Source: Chryseobacterium oleae (GTDB lineage Bacteria > Bacteroidota > Bacteroidia > Flavobacteriales > Weeksellaceae). From it: a DNA stretch of 64,000 nucleotides. Shown piece by piece: positions 52,949 through 62,346 of this stretch. The stretch spans positions 496,001-560,000 of the forward strand of contig NZ_FOVD01000002.1 of NCBI RefSeq assembly GCF_900115055.1, written 5' to 3'. The translations under genes were made by a program, and so were the position numbers. The notes under the pieces are model-generated. The model was given only the letters and a program-made list of their open reading frames with translations, did not search any database and was not told the DNA's origin. Within the stretch, counting starts at the first letter, position 1; each line of letters begins with the position of its first letter.

Positions 52949-53536
52949 ATGAATATAGATATGGAATTATTGGTTGCTACGCACAACGTACACAAAAAAG
53001 AAGAGATCCAGCAGATTCTGGGAAATGATTTTACAGTAAAAAGCCTTACAGATTATAATATTCACGAAGAGATCGTAGAAGACGGCGATTCTTTTAACGC
53101 CAATGCCCTGATCAAAGCGAAATACTGTTTTGAGAAAACGGGAATTCCCAGTCTAGGAGACGACAGCGGACTTGTCGTGGAAGGTTTGGATGGCAGACCC
53201 GGAATTTTTTCTGCCCGTTATGCAGGAGACCATGATTTTGCTAAAAACATGGAAAAGGTTTTAAGCGAATTGGAAGGTGAAGAAAACAGAAAGGCTTATT
53301 TCATCACCGTTTTGTGTTATTATGATGAAAACGGAGCCCGCTATTTTGAAGGGAAAGCCCATGGGAATTTACTGACAGAAAATAAAGGCCATAAAGGATT
53401 CGGATATGATCCTATCTTCGCTCCTGAAGGATATGAGATGACTTTTGCAGAAATGAATCCGGAAGATAAAAACAGAATCAGCCACCGTAAACAGGCATTA
53501 GACCTGTTCCTGGACTTCTTAAAAGTAAAAGATTAA
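52949..53536 (+). CDS. rdgB: Non-canonical purine NTP pyrophosphatase (RdgB/HAM1)
   Basis: 195 aa; a second ATG at 52961 (MELLVATHN) is equally likely as start and matches the usual family N-terminus. Motifs LLVATHNxHKKEEI, SLGDDSGLVVEGLDGRPGIFSARYAG, GHKGFGYDPIFAPEG and NRISHRKQALDLF are diagnostic. It hydrolyses dITP, XTP and similar damaged nucleotides to monophosphates, keeping them out of DNA and RNA. Confidence 0.95.
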   Translation: MNIDMELLVATHNVHKKEEIQQILGNDFTVKSLTDYNIHEEIVEDGDSFNANALIKAKYCFEKTGIPSLGDDSGLVVEGLDGRPGIFSARYAGDHDFAKNMEKVLSELEGEENRKAYFITVLCYYDENGARYFEGKAHGNLLTENKGHKGFGYDPIFAPEGYEMTFAEMNPEDKNRISHRKQALDLFLDFLKVKD

Positions 53537-53565
53537 TTCTAAACCTATGTTTAGATTTTCTGTCG

Positions 53566-53573
53566 TACATTTG
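53566..53573 (+). promoter_or_regulatory. -7 box of the RNase Z gene
   Basis: TACATTTG, exact consensus, final G 19 nt before the TTG start codon; -33 element not found. Confidence 0.5.
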
Positions 53574-53591
53574 TTTCAATAAACTATTGAT

Positions 53592-54506
53592 TTGAGTACT
53601 TATTTAACGATACTGGGTTTTAACTCAGCTATTCCGACCATTAATTCTTCGCCTACAGCCCAGCTGCTGGAAATAGAAGAAAGACACTTCCTGATCGATT
53701 GTGGAGAGGGAACACAGGTACAGTTGAGAAAAGCAAAAGCAAGATTTTCAAAGATCAATCATATCTTTATTTCACACCTGCACGGCGACCATTGTTTCGG
53801 GTTGCCGGGGCTTATTGCGTCTTTCCGTCTGCTTGGAAGGGATATTCCTATTCATATTTACGGTCCGAAAGGAATAAAAAAAATGCTGGAAACCATCTTT
53901 ACGATTACGGAAACGCACCGCGGTTTTGATGTCATCTATCACGAGCTGGATAAAGATTATTCCGAAAAGATCTATGAAGACAGCAGGGTAGAAGTATATA
54001 CCATTCCTTTGGACCACAGAATATACTGTAACGGTTATCTTTTTAAAGAAAAACCGAAAGACAGACACCTCAACATGAAGGAAATCGCTAAATACAGCGA
54101 AATTGCAAGCTGCGATTATCATAATATAAAAGCAGGAAAAGACGTTGTACTGAGTGATGGGTACGTTCTTAAAAATGAAATACTGACTCTGGATCCGGCC
54201 CCTCCGGTTTCCTATGCGTTCTGCAGCGATACCCGTTATCTTGAAACAGTGCTTCCAATCATTAAGAATGTAACCGTTTTGTACCATGAGTCCACTTTTC
54301 TTCATGATCTGAAAGAAATGGCGGATTATACAGGACATTCAACGGCTCTGGAAGCGGCAACAATTGCTCAGAAAGCTGAAGTGGGGAAACTTATTCTGGG
54401 GCATTTTTCAAACCGATACGGAGACCTTACGGTATTTACCGATGAAGCCAGAACTGTTTTTCCCAATACCTTCCTTCCAAAAGCCCTGGAAAGTGTAAAA
54501 ATTTAA
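53592..54506 (+). CDS. rnz: Ribonuclease Z (tRNA 3' processing)
   Basis: 304 aa with a TTG start; no in-frame ATG precedes it and the reading begins directly with the conserved STYLTILGFNSAIPT. The metallo-beta-lactamase motif HLHGDH is at 62-67, with GTQVQL, GPKG, LDHRI and the late DTRYLETVLP and HSTALEAATIA. It removes the 3' trailer from tRNA precursors. Seven nt before the TIGR02757 gene, so co-transcribed with it. Confidence 0.95.
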   Translation: MSTYLTILGFNSAIPTINSSPTAQLLEIEERHFLIDCGEGTQVQLRKAKARFSKINHIFISHLHGDHCFGLPGLIASFRLLGRDIPIHIYGPKGIKKMLETIFTITETHRGFDVIYHELDKDYSEKIYEDSRVEVYTIPLDHRIYCNGYLFKEKPKDRHLNMKEIAKYSEIASCDYHNIKAGKDVVLSDGYVLKNEILTLDPAPPVSYAFCSDTRYLETVLPIIKNVTVLYHESTFLHDLKEMADYTGHSTALEAATIAQKAEVGKLILGHFSNRYGDLTVFTDEARTVFPNTFLPKALESVKI

Positions 54507-54513
54507 AACCTGT

Positions 54514-55284
54514 ATGCTTAATTTTGAAGAATTAAAAAGCTTTTTGAACGAAAAGGCAGACCAGTACAACAGTCCCGATTTTATAGAAGATGACCCGATA
54601 CAGATTCCACACCGTTTTTCCTTACAACAGGACGTAGAAATTGCAGGGTTTCTGGCGGCCACTATTTCCTGGGGAAACCGGAAATCGATTGTGAAATCTG
54701 CAGAGAAAATGCTGGATATCATGGGAAATTCTCCTTATGATTTTGTGTTGAATCATTCCGAAAAAGATCTGGAAGCCCTTCAGGACAAAAGTATACACAG
54801 AACTTTTAACGGCCAGGATTTTGCTTACTTCATCAGGCAGTTCAATAAGATCTATAAAGAAAATGAAAGCCTCGAGAACTTATTTTTAGTAAAAGATCAG
54901 GAAACCAATTTTCTTCATGCCATTGAAAGGTTCAGAAACAGTTTTCTGGAAACGGAGAAGCACAGAAGCCATAAACATGTCAGCTCGCCATATAAAAATT
55001 CTTCCTCCAAAAGGATCATTATGTTTCTGCGCTGGATGGTAAGAAAAGATAAACATGGCGTAGATTTCGGGATTTGGAAAAATATAGACCAGAAACACCT
55101 GTCGATTCCTCTGGATGTTCATACGGGAAATATGTCGAGAAAGCTCGGTTTGGTTTCCAGAACACAGAATGACTGGAAAACGGTGGAAGAATTGGATATT
55201 GCTATCAGACAATTTGATGAGAAAGATCCCGCCAAATATGATTTTGCTCTGTTTGGACTGGGAGTGACCAAAGAACTCTTATAA
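54514..55284 (+). CDS. TIGR02757 (DUF2400) family protein
   Basis: 256 aa, the usual size. Opening FLNEKADQYNSPDFIEDDPIQIPHRF, then AGFLAATISWGNRKSIVKSA and the C-terminal DVHTGNMSRKLGL and DPAKYDFALFGLGV are the conserved blocks of this conserved but uncharacterised Bacteroidota/spirochaete family. Its helical repeat is reminiscent of helix-hairpin-helix DNA glycosylases, which suggests nucleic-acid binding (inference). Operon with RNase Z upstream and the acidic coiled-coil protein 10 nt downstream. Confidence 0.85.
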   Translation: MLNFEELKSFLNEKADQYNSPDFIEDDPIQIPHRFSLQQDVEIAGFLAATISWGNRKSIVKSAEKMLDIMGNSPYDFVLNHSEKDLEALQDKSIHRTFNGQDFAYFIRQFNKIYKENESLENLFLVKDQETNFLHAIERFRNSFLETEKHRSHKHVSSPYKNSSSKRIIMFLRWMVRKDKHGVDFGIWKNIDQKHLSIPLDVHTGNMSRKLGLVSRTQNDWKTVEELDIAIRQFDEKDPAKYDFALFGLGVTKELL

Positions 55285-55294
55285 CACTAAAAGG

Positions 55295-55843
55295 ATGAAA
55301 AAAGAAGAAGAAAAAACAGAAATCTTAGAGAAAATAGCCAACGGTATTACTTGGTGGGTAGGTTCTATTCCGTCACTTATCGTTCATACCTTATTTTTTA
55401 TTACGTCATTTCTATTGCCGATGCTCAATCTGGTTGAGTTCGATAAAATGCTTTTGATTCTTACAACAGTTGTATCTCTGGAAGCTATTTATCTGGCTAT
55501 TTTCATTCAGATGTCGGTGAATAAAAGTCACGAGAAAATTGAAGATATCCAGGAAGATATCGAGGAAATCAGCGAAGATATTGAAGACATTCAGGAAGAT
55601 ATTGAGGAGATCAGCGAAGACATTGAAGAGATCAGTGAAGATATCGAGGAGATCAATGAAGACATTGAGGATATTCAGGAAGATATTGAAGAGATTAATG
55701 AGGACGAAGATGACGAAGACCACAATGAAAGAGCAAAAAATGTGATTCTTAAAAGCAATGTGAATTCCAACAAAAATGAAATCAAAGCTTTAAAAGATAT
55801 CATCAGCCAGCTTAAGAATGAAATTGAGGAGTTGAAGAAATAA
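55295..55843 (+). CDS. DUF1003-like membrane protein with an acidic heptad-repeat coiled coil
   Basis: 182 aa. Two membrane segments (about 26-44 and 52-72) with the DUF1003-like ending SLEAIYLAIFIQMSVNKSHE, followed by eight near-perfect seven-residue units of the form DIEEISE/DIEDIQE (about 81-137), an Asp/Glu cluster and a second short coil at the C-terminus (KDIISQLKNEIEELKK). Isoleucines recur every 3-4 residues as in a parallel coiled coil, with a strongly negative surface. Cytoplasmic oligomerisation or cation binding is a guess. Last gene of the RNase Z operon. Confidence 0.75.
   Translation: MKKEEEKTEILEKIANGITWWVGSIPSLIVHTLFFITSFLLPMLNLVEFDKMLLILTTVVSLEAIYLAIFIQMSVNKSHEKIEDIQEDIEEISEDIEDIQEDIEEISEDIEEISEDIEEINEDIEDIQEDIEEINEDEDDEDHNERAKNVILKSNVNSNKNEIKALKDIISQLKNEIEELKK
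55537..55706 (+). repeat. 21-bp tandem repeat array within the coding sequence
   Basis: Eight copies of a 21-bp unit (GAAGATATTGAGGAGATCAG type) encode the heptads. Most differences between units are synonymous or swap Ser/Asn/Gln/Asp, so copy number is likely to vary between strains. Confidence 0.85.
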
Positions 55844-55897
55844 AATTTACGATTATTAAATTCAAAGACAGTTTCTAATGATTGTCTTAATAGATAG

Positions 55898-55937
55898 AAA
55901 ATCAGACAGGTAGATTTTACATGTCTGATTTTTTTTC
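55898..55937 (+). terminator. Terminator of the RNase Z operon
   Basis: Stem AATCAGACA/TGTCTGATT with a 13-nt loop and a T8 tract. An upstream AAGACA/TGTCTT pair at 55864-55887 may add a second hairpin. Confidence 0.8.
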
Positions 55938-56069
55938 TTTCATTTTTAAACTAAAAAGTAAATCCTACTGATTTTATCGAATATGTAATTATAAAATATA
56001 TTTGTTGTGAATATTGGTGGTGAATTATTTGTTTGTGCTAAAAGAGAGTGGTTTTAATGATATTTTTGC

Positions 56070-56077
56070 TACATTTG
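56070..56077 (+). promoter_or_regulatory. -7 box of type-B gene 1
   Basis: TACATTTG; final G exactly 17 nt before the ATG, the same spacing as in the two paralogues downstream. Confidence 0.6.
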
Positions 56078-56093
56078 AACAAACAATAATAAA

Positions 56094-58460
56094 ATGTTAA
56101 GTTATAGATTGAATAATTACTTTTTAGTTACACTGTTTCTACTCACTTCTGTTTTGGTATTTTCCCAAAGGGCAGATAGAAAACCAAAACCTGAAAAGTT
56201 TACTGCAGAAAGTAAGAAAGCAGGTGTATTCATAGATGTCAATGTACCCACTTATCCACCTTCAGTCTACACAATAGAAGATATTGTAAAAAAAGTGCTG
56301 ATTTCCGGAGGATCGGTCTGTGCGGCTCCCAATGTGAGCAATGTAACCATAACTCCCAATCAGCTCTCAACAGATACGGAGAGAGCCTGGGGATATTTCA
56401 ATAAAGGAACGACCAATTTCCCTTTTACTGATGGAGTTCTTTTGGTGACAGGAAAAGCAAGAAGAGCAGGAAACGGATTGGAAGGACCGAATTCATTAAG
56501 CGATGTCGTTCCGGGTGCCGGAATGAATGATCCCGATCTGGTAGCAGCCATTAATCCACCGGGTAATCTTAAAGATGTAGTTTCCCTGGAATTTGACTTT
56601 GTGCCGAATAGCAATCAGGTGAAATTTAATTATTTGTTTGCCTCAGAAGAATACACCAGCGGGTTTCCTTGTGGTGACTTCGCAGACGGTTTTGCACTTT
56701 TACTTAAAAAAGTAGGAGATCCTACCTATGAAAACCTGGCTATTCTTCCCAACGGAGACGGACCTGTGAGCGTAACGAATATCGTTCCGGCAGGAGTAGG
56801 GTGTGGTCCTGCAGACATTAAAAATGAACAGTATTTCGCTGGATTGAACACACTGAATGTAGAAACTAATTTTATAGGAAGAACGATACCTCTTAAAGCG
56901 GTTGCTACCGTTATTCCTGGCCAGACTTATCATTTTAAAATGGTTTTGGCGGATGCGATAGATAATAATTATGATTCTGCTGTATTCTTACAGGGAGGAT
57001 CTTTTGATATCGGAATGACCATTGTTGACAATAACGGAAACCCTCTGGGAGAAACATTGAATATGTGCGACAATACTCCACAGGTTTTAAAAGCACAGGT
57101 GACAACCGTTCCGGGAATGACTTACAAATGGTACAAAAACGGCGTCCTGATTCCTAATGCAACAAGTGCAATATATATAGCCACTTCTCCGGGAGTATAT
57201 GAAGTGAAAACTTTTGTGGGAGGAACGGAATGTCAGAAAGCAAGCATCACGATCATAGGAGGAACTTCTCCAACAGCTCAGAGTGCAACACTCAAACTTT
57301 GTGCTACTCCGACTTTAAGTACTTTTAATCTGGACAGTGCTAAACCGCAGATCAGTACAACAGCTGGAGCTGTATTCCGTTTTTATGCTAATCAGGCTGA
57401 TGCACAGGCACAAAATAACAGTTTCATTACCAATACCACAGCTTATAACGGTACAGACAATCAGGTTATTTATGTGTTGGTTTCCAATGGAGCTTTCTGT
57501 AGCAAAATTGTTACCCTGACATTAAGAAGAGAAGAAACTCCGGTTGCTCAGGTGACTGCTCCAAGAATGAGAATCTGTGCCGGTGAATCTCTGATCTTAA
57601 CCGCTTCCGGCGGAGTAACTTATCAGTGGGGTGATACGTCAACGAATGGCGGAGTAAGAACTGTAAGCCCAACCCAAACGACAACTTATACAGTATATGC
57701 TATTGGCGCACAGGGATGCAGATCTCTACAGCCAGCTACTATTACGATTGATGTTGTACCGGCTATTGTATCTTCTCTGAAAGGAGGGCACATCTGTGAA
57801 GGCGATATGATTCTTTTAGACGCCGGATCAGGACCGGGATATACTTATGAATGGAATACCGGTGAAACCACTCAGGCTATTACGGTGGGAACTCCGGGAG
57901 AATATACCGTAAAGATCAGCAATGGAGTGTGTTTCAAAGAATTTAAAACCCAGGTGATACGCGCTATTGTTCCTCAAATCATAAAAGTGGATTATAACGT
58001 GAACGGAACCATGGTTCTTACCGCAAGTAACCCTAGTAACGGAACACTTGAGTATTCTGTAGATAATGGTTTCACATGGCAGTCTTCCAATGTGTTCTCC
58101 AATGTTCCTAAAAATAAGGTGATCTCTATCCGTGTCAAAGTGAAAAATACCAGCTGCGTAGGATTCCTTGAATATTTTACATTTGTAATAAAGAATGTGA
58201 TCACGCCAAACGGTGATAAAGTAAACGATATCATCGATTTCAGCGGAGTGAGTGGGTATAAAGACTTTAAAGGTCTTGTTTTCGACCGCTATGGAAGAGA
58301 GGTGTTTAAGGCTGTGAAAACCCGACCGTACTGGGATGGTTATTTCCAGGGAAAACGTCTGCCTACTTCATCTTATTGGTATCAGGTGACCTATGAGGAT
58401 CCTGCCAGTAAAGAGCTGGCAGTGAAAACAGGATGGATCCTTCTTAAAAATCTGGAATAA
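56094..58460 (+). CDS. T9SS type-B surface protein with choice-of-anchor L domain (paralogue 1)
   Basis: 788 aa. Signal peptide 1-25 (VFSQ). A choice-of-anchor L domain spans about 45-310 (SVYTIEDIVKKVLISGG, GVLLVTGKARRAGNG, FLF-type NYLFASEEYTSGFPCGDFADGFALLL, YHFKMVLADAIDNNYDSAVFLQGGSF). Ig/PKD-like modules follow (about 320-690; ICAGESLILTASGGVTYQW, ICEGDMILLDAGSG). The last 90 residues are the gliding-motility-associated/CHU_C type T9SS type-B signal (VITPNGDKVNDIIDF, FDRYGREVF, YWYQVTYED, GWILLKNLE). Such proteins are exported by T9SS and linked to motility or adhesion; the exact role is unknown. Own terminator. Confidence 0.88.
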   Translation: MLSYRLNNYFLVTLFLLTSVLVFSQRADRKPKPEKFTAESKKAGVFIDVNVPTYPPSVYTIEDIVKKVLISGGSVCAAPNVSNVTITPNQLSTDTERAWGYFNKGTTNFPFTDGVLLVTGKARRAGNGLEGPNSLSDVVPGAGMNDPDLVAAINPPGNLKDVVSLEFDFVPNSNQVKFNYLFASEEYTSGFPCGDFADGFALLLKKVGDPTYENLAILPNGDGPVSVTNIVPAGVGCGPADIKNEQYFAGLNTLNVETNFIGRTIPLKAVATVIPGQTYHFKMVLADAIDNNYDSAVFLQGGSFDIGMTIVDNNGNPLGETLNMCDNTPQVLKAQVTTVPGMTYKWYKNGVLIPNATSAIYIATSPGVYEVKTFVGGTECQKASITIIGGTSPTAQSATLKLCATPTLSTFNLDSAKPQISTTAGAVFRFYANQADAQAQNNSFITNTTAYNGTDNQVIYVLVSNGAFCSKIVTLTLRREETPVAQVTAPRMRICAGESLILTASGGVTYQWGDTSTNGGVRTVSPTQTTTYTVYAIGAQGCRSLQPATITIDVVPAIVSSLKGGHICEGDMILLDAGSGPGYTYEWNTGETTQAITVGTPGEYTVKISNGVCFKEFKTQVIRAIVPQIIKVDYNVNGTMVLTASNPSNGTLEYSVDNGFTWQSSNVFSNVPKNKVISIRVKVKNTSCVGFLEYFTFVIKNVITPNGDKVNDIIDFSGVSGYKDFKGLVFDRYGREVFKAVKTRPYWDGYFQGKRLPTSSYWYQVTYEDPASKELAVKTGWILLKNLE

Positions 58461-58480
58461 TTTTTTTATACAATATTTAC

Positions 58481-58511
58481 AAAGACTGGTATTTTTGCCA
58501 GTCTTTTTTAT
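58481..58511 (+). terminator. Terminator of type-B gene 1
   Basis: 9-bp stem AAAGACTGG/CCAGTCTTT, 8-nt loop, T6 tract. Confidence 0.88.
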
Positions 58512-58584
58512 TATTTTCAAATAAAGCAAGTTTATATTGTAAAATAAATAAACTTGTATTAGTGATAATGTAAATTGTGCTAAA

Positions 58585-58616
58585 TTGAATTTCAATCAAA
58601 AAAAATAGTATTTTTG
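58585..58616 (+). promoter_or_regulatory. Promoter of type-B gene 2
   Basis: TTG, 21 nt, TATTTTTG; final G exactly 17 nt before the ATG. Confidence 0.65.
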
Positions 58617-58632
58617 TTTCAAATACTATAAA

Positions 58633-61600
58633 ATGTTAAATAGGAGGATTGGAAGTTTATTTTTGGCGTTATTTTTTGTACTCTTGGGAATTTCTGTTTT
58701 TGCTCAAAACAGAGACAGAACAACAGTAACTCCAAAAAAGGTAAACCCAGCTTCTATGAAAGCCGGTGCTTTTATAGATGTCAATACACCCAATTATCCG
58801 GAATCCAATTACAGCATCACACAGCTGGTGAAAGACGTGTTGATATCCGGGGGAGCCTGTTCTACGTCAAATGTGAGCAACGTTAATGTTTCTCCCAATT
58901 TATCAGTCAATGATCCGAATCGCAGCTGGGGATTTTTTAACAAAGGAACTACTGCTTTCCCTTTTGCGAAAGGAATTATCCTTACTACAGGGTTTGCCAG
59001 AAGAGCAGGAAATAGCCTTGAAACGTCATTAAGTGATGCTCTGCCTTCTTCTTCCGGAGATATAGATCTTGCTGCCGCATTGAATGTAAACAATAATTCA
59101 CTGAAAGATGCTACCTACATTGAATTTGATTTTGTTCCTACCTCTACTGAGATTACATTCAGATATTTATTTGCTTCCAAAGAATACGATACAAGCCACC
59201 AGTTTGCCTGTAATATATCAGATGGATTTGCTTTACTGTTAAAGAAATCCACAGATCCTACCTATACGAATCTTGCAGTACTTCCCAATTCAGCGGGCCC
59301 CGTGAGTGTGACCAATATTCACCCGACCGTTCCCGGAACTTCAGGTTGTGGTCCTGTCAATCAGCAGTATTTTGCAGGGATCAATAATAACCCTATGATT
59401 GAGACCAATTTTGACGGGCGTACTGTGCCATTAATTGCAAAAGCAACAGTTGTTCCCGGTCAAACCTATCATTTTAAAATGGTTTTGGCGGATTATTCAG
59501 ATTCCAATTTCGATTCAGGTGTTTTTCTTGAAGCGGGATCATTCGATATCGGGGTGAAAATCCTGGATCCTGCTGGAGTACAGCTTCCTGCTACCATCAC
59601 GATGTGTGACAATGCACCACAGACATTTACAGCTTCTGTACAGGCTCCGAATGTTACCTATCAGTGGTTTTTAAATAACAACCCTATTAATAATGCAACC
59701 GGACCAAGCTATACTGCCACACAGCCGGGAGTATACAGTGTACAGGTATTTATTCAGGGAAACAGCTGTCCGGGAACGGCTACTGTAACGGTAGTGGGAG
59801 GAACGTCTCCTACTGTACAAAATGCAGTGCTTACAGCCTGCTATGCCGCCGGAAATGCAATTTTCAATTTGCCTTCAGCACAGGCTTCCATAAGCACAAC
59901 ACCCGGTGCTACGTTTGATTATTACATCAATCAGGCCGATGCACTTGCCGGAAATGCAAGTACGATTCCAAGTCCTGCCACTTATTCAAGCCCGGGAGGA
60001 CAAACGGTATATGTAAGAGTCAAGAACGGCTTCTGTGCCAAAGTAGCTGAACTCCAGCTCGTAAAGGCAGCTCAGATAGCCCCGTCTATTTTGCCTGCGG
60101 CCGTATTAACCTGCGCCAGTTCTCAGACCACTTTAGATGCTTCTGCTTCGGTATATCCTGCAGGATCTGTTTTCAGCTGGGCAACTACAGGAGGGAATAT
60201 AGTTTCAGGAGGAAATACATTAACTCCGGTTATCAATGCTCCGGGAACCTATACATTAACGATATCAAACACCTTCCAGCCGGGTAGTGTGGTATGTACT
60301 GGAACTGCAAACGTGACAGTGACAGGAGACAGTGCCCCGCCGGTAACAGGCCTTACAGCAAGTAAAATACAAATCTGTAACGGTGAATCTGTTACTTTAA
60401 CAGCATCCGGAGGGACCACTTATAACTGGGCGACGCTTCCGGGAACTGGAAATACACAAACAGTAACCCCTACTGCTACCACTACTTATACAGTAACTGC
60501 TGTAGGAGCTAATGGATGTGTGTCTCAAAACCCTGCTACCATCACCATTGAAGTTTCCCAACCGATCACAGTACAGAATGCCATACTACATAAATGCTAC
60601 GCTCCGGGACTTACTTATGATCTTACCACTGCCCAAAGCCAGATCACTGCTGCCGGAGGTGGGGTAACATTTACTTATTATGTTCTGCAGGCTGATGCTC
60701 AGGCAGGTAATGCCAATTTTATAGCAACACCTACGACATATGCACCACCGGCCAATCAAACCATCTATGTTTTAGTGAAAAACGGAGGATGTCATTATGT
60801 GGTTGAACTTCAATTATTGAGAACGGCTGAAACAACACTTACAATCGCTGCACCACAGGAAATTACCTGTACAAATCCACAGACGACTCTCAATGCTTCG
60901 GCGTCTGTCGTGCCTGCAGGCTCTACTATTGCCTGGACAACAACAGGAGGCGGAAATATTGTATCAGGAGCAAATACCCTAAATCCTGTAGTGAATGCAG
61001 GTGGAGTGTATACCCTTACAGTGACGAATGTTTCTCAACCGGGTAATTTAACCTGTACTTATACAGCTTCGGTTACAGTAACACAAAACACAACACAGCC
61101 AACAGCTACAGTAGTATCTTCACAACCCAGAATATGCGTAGGAGAATCGGTAACACTGACTGCTTCAGGAGGCGTAACTTATAACTGGGTAGGACTTCCG
61201 GGAAATGGAAATACTCAGGTAGTTTCTCCAACGCTGACCACTGTATATACGGTATTTGCAGTAGGAGCCAACGGATGTATTTCTGCAACTCCTGCAACGG
61301 TTACTGTTGTTGTTGGTCCGCCAACAGCCGGGGTCTCTGCGTCTAAATTAAAGATATGTGCCGGAGAATCTGTAACCCTTACCGCTACCGGAGGATTTAC
61401 CTATAACTGGGTAGGACTTCCAGGAAACGGAAACACACAGGTGGTTACTCCGGCAGTGACTACAGAATACTCAGTTTTTGCATTGGGAGGTAACGGCTGT
61501 AGCTCTGTACTTCCTGCAAAGGTGACCATTGAGGTAGTGCCTGCCATTGTTTCTACATTAAAAGATGTGTACGTCTGTGTAGGAGATACCGGAATACTGG

Positions 61601-62238
61601 ACGCAGGAGCAGGTGTTAATTATACATATTTATGGAGTACGGGAGCCACTACCCAGACCATATCTACCAATCTTCCGGGAACCTATAGTGTGACCATCAG
61701 TAATGGGGTATGTTCTAAGGTTTTCACTGCAAAACTGATGAATCCGGAACTGCCTAAGTTTACGAATGTGGTATATGAAAAGAATGTCCTTACTCTTACC
61801 GCCAGCAATCCTTCGGGAGCCGTTTTAGAGTTTTCAATAGACGGGGGAGTGGTTTGGCAGACGTCCAATATTTTCAATAATGTTCTGGATAATACAAATT
61901 ATCATCTGAGAGTAAGAGAAAAAGATGCAAAATGCTATACATCGCTGGATTACTTCACATTTGTAATCAGCAATGCCATTACACCGAATATGGACGGTAT
62001 TAATGATACCATCAACTTTACGGGAATAAGCGGCTATAATAATTTTGCAGCGTCCGTTTTTGACAGGTACGGAGCAGAACTGTTCAGGGCCACCAAAACC
62101 GATGCGGTCTGGAGGGGGACTTTAAAAGGCCTGAACCTCGCCACAGGCACCTACTGGTACAAAGTACAATGGGAAAATCCAGCCAGTAAAAAACTTGAAC
62201 AGCGTTCAGGTTGGATATTGTTAAAAAATAGGAACTAA
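58633..62238 (+). CDS. T9SS type-B giant surface protein with duplicated Ig-like modules (paralogue 2)
   Basis: 1201 aa. Signal peptide 1-25 (VFAQ), choice-of-anchor L domain (about 45-320; GIILTTGFARRAGNS, FRYLFASKEYDTSHQFAC), then a long array: TVQNAVLxxCY-type modules (two), LTCASSQTTLDASAS-type modules (two) and CxGESVTLTASGGxTYNW modules of about 75 aa (three, near nt 60360, 61130 and 61350), and the type-B C-terminal signal (AITPNMDGINDTINF, GWILLKNRN). Modules 61150-61310 and 61360-61540 are nearly identical in DNA, so the length difference from paralogue 1 (413 aa) comes from internal duplication. Surface location and adhesive role are inferred. Confidence 0.88.
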   Translation: MLNRRIGSLFLALFFVLLGISVFAQNRDRTTVTPKKVNPASMKAGAFIDVNTPNYPESNYSITQLVKDVLISGGACSTSNVSNVNVSPNLSVNDPNRSWGFFNKGTTAFPFAKGIILTTGFARRAGNSLETSLSDALPSSSGDIDLAAALNVNNNSLKDATYIEFDFVPTSTEITFRYLFASKEYDTSHQFACNISDGFALLLKKSTDPTYTNLAVLPNSAGPVSVTNIHPTVPGTSGCGPVNQQYFAGINNNPMIETNFDGRTVPLIAKATVVPGQTYHFKMVLADYSDSNFDSGVFLEAGSFDIGVKILDPAGVQLPATITMCDNAPQTFTASVQAPNVTYQWFLNNNPINNATGPSYTATQPGVYSVQVFIQGNSCPGTATVTVVGGTSPTVQNAVLTACYAAGNAIFNLPSAQASISTTPGATFDYYINQADALAGNASTIPSPATYSSPGGQTVYVRVKNGFCAKVAELQLVKAAQIAPSILPAAVLTCASSQTTLDASASVYPAGSVFSWATTGGNIVSGGNTLTPVINAPGTYTLTISNTFQPGSVVCTGTANVTVTGDSAPPVTGLTASKIQICNGESVTLTASGGTTYNWATLPGTGNTQTVTPTATTTYTVTAVGANGCVSQNPATITIEVSQPITVQNAILHKCYAPGLTYDLTTAQSQITAAGGGVTFTYYVLQADAQAGNANFIATPTTYAPPANQTIYVLVKNGGCHYVVELQLLRTAETTLTIAAPQEITCTNPQTTLNASASVVPAGSTIAWTTTGGGNIVSGANTLNPVVNAGGVYTLTVTNVSQPGNLTCTYTASVTVTQNTTQPTATVVSSQPRICVGESVTLTASGGVTYNWVGLPGNGNTQVVSPTLTTVYTVFAVGANGCISATPATVTVVVGPPTAGVSASKLKICAGESVTLTATGGFTYNWVGLPGNGNTQVVTPAVTTEYSVFALGGNGCSSVLPAKVTIEVVPAIVSTLKDVYVCVGDTGILDAGAGVNYTYLWSTGATTQTISTNLPGTYSVTISNGVCSKVFTAKLMNPELPKFTNVVYEKNVLTLTASNPSGAVLEFSIDGGVVWQTSNIFNNVLDNTNYHLRVREKDAKCYTSLDYFTFVISNAITPNMDGINDTINFTGISGYNNFAASVFDRYGAELFRATKTDAVWRGTLKGLNLATGTYWYKVQWENPASKKLEQRSGWILLKNRN

Positions 62239-62240
62239 TA

Positions 62241-62277
62241 AGCAAACCTTCCACATTTGGGAGGTTTGCTTTTTTTA
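62241..62277 (+). terminator. Terminator of type-B gene 2
   Basis: AGCAAACCT/AGGTTTGCT stem extended by CC/GG, T7 tract, immediately after the stop. Confidence 0.9.
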
Positions 62278-62322
62278 TGTTAAAAAAAAAGTAAAAAATA
62301 CGCGGTATATTTGAAAATAAAT

Positions 62323-62330
62323 TAAATTTG
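62323..62330 (+). promoter_or_regulatory. -7 box of type-B gene 3
   Basis: TAAATTTG; final G 17 nt before the ATG. A second match, TATATTTG, lies at 62306-62313; the first is preferred because its spacing equals that of the two paralogues. Confidence 0.5.
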
Positions 62331-62346
62331 TTGAAACAAAAGTATT

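Noticed and set aside
55537..55706. CRISPR-like array
   Set aside because: The regular repeats have no spacers and lie in frame in a coding gene.
55412..55745. Overlapping frames on both strands across the heptad array
   Set aside because: They exist because the 21-bp period keeps every frame open; the products have no independent start signals.
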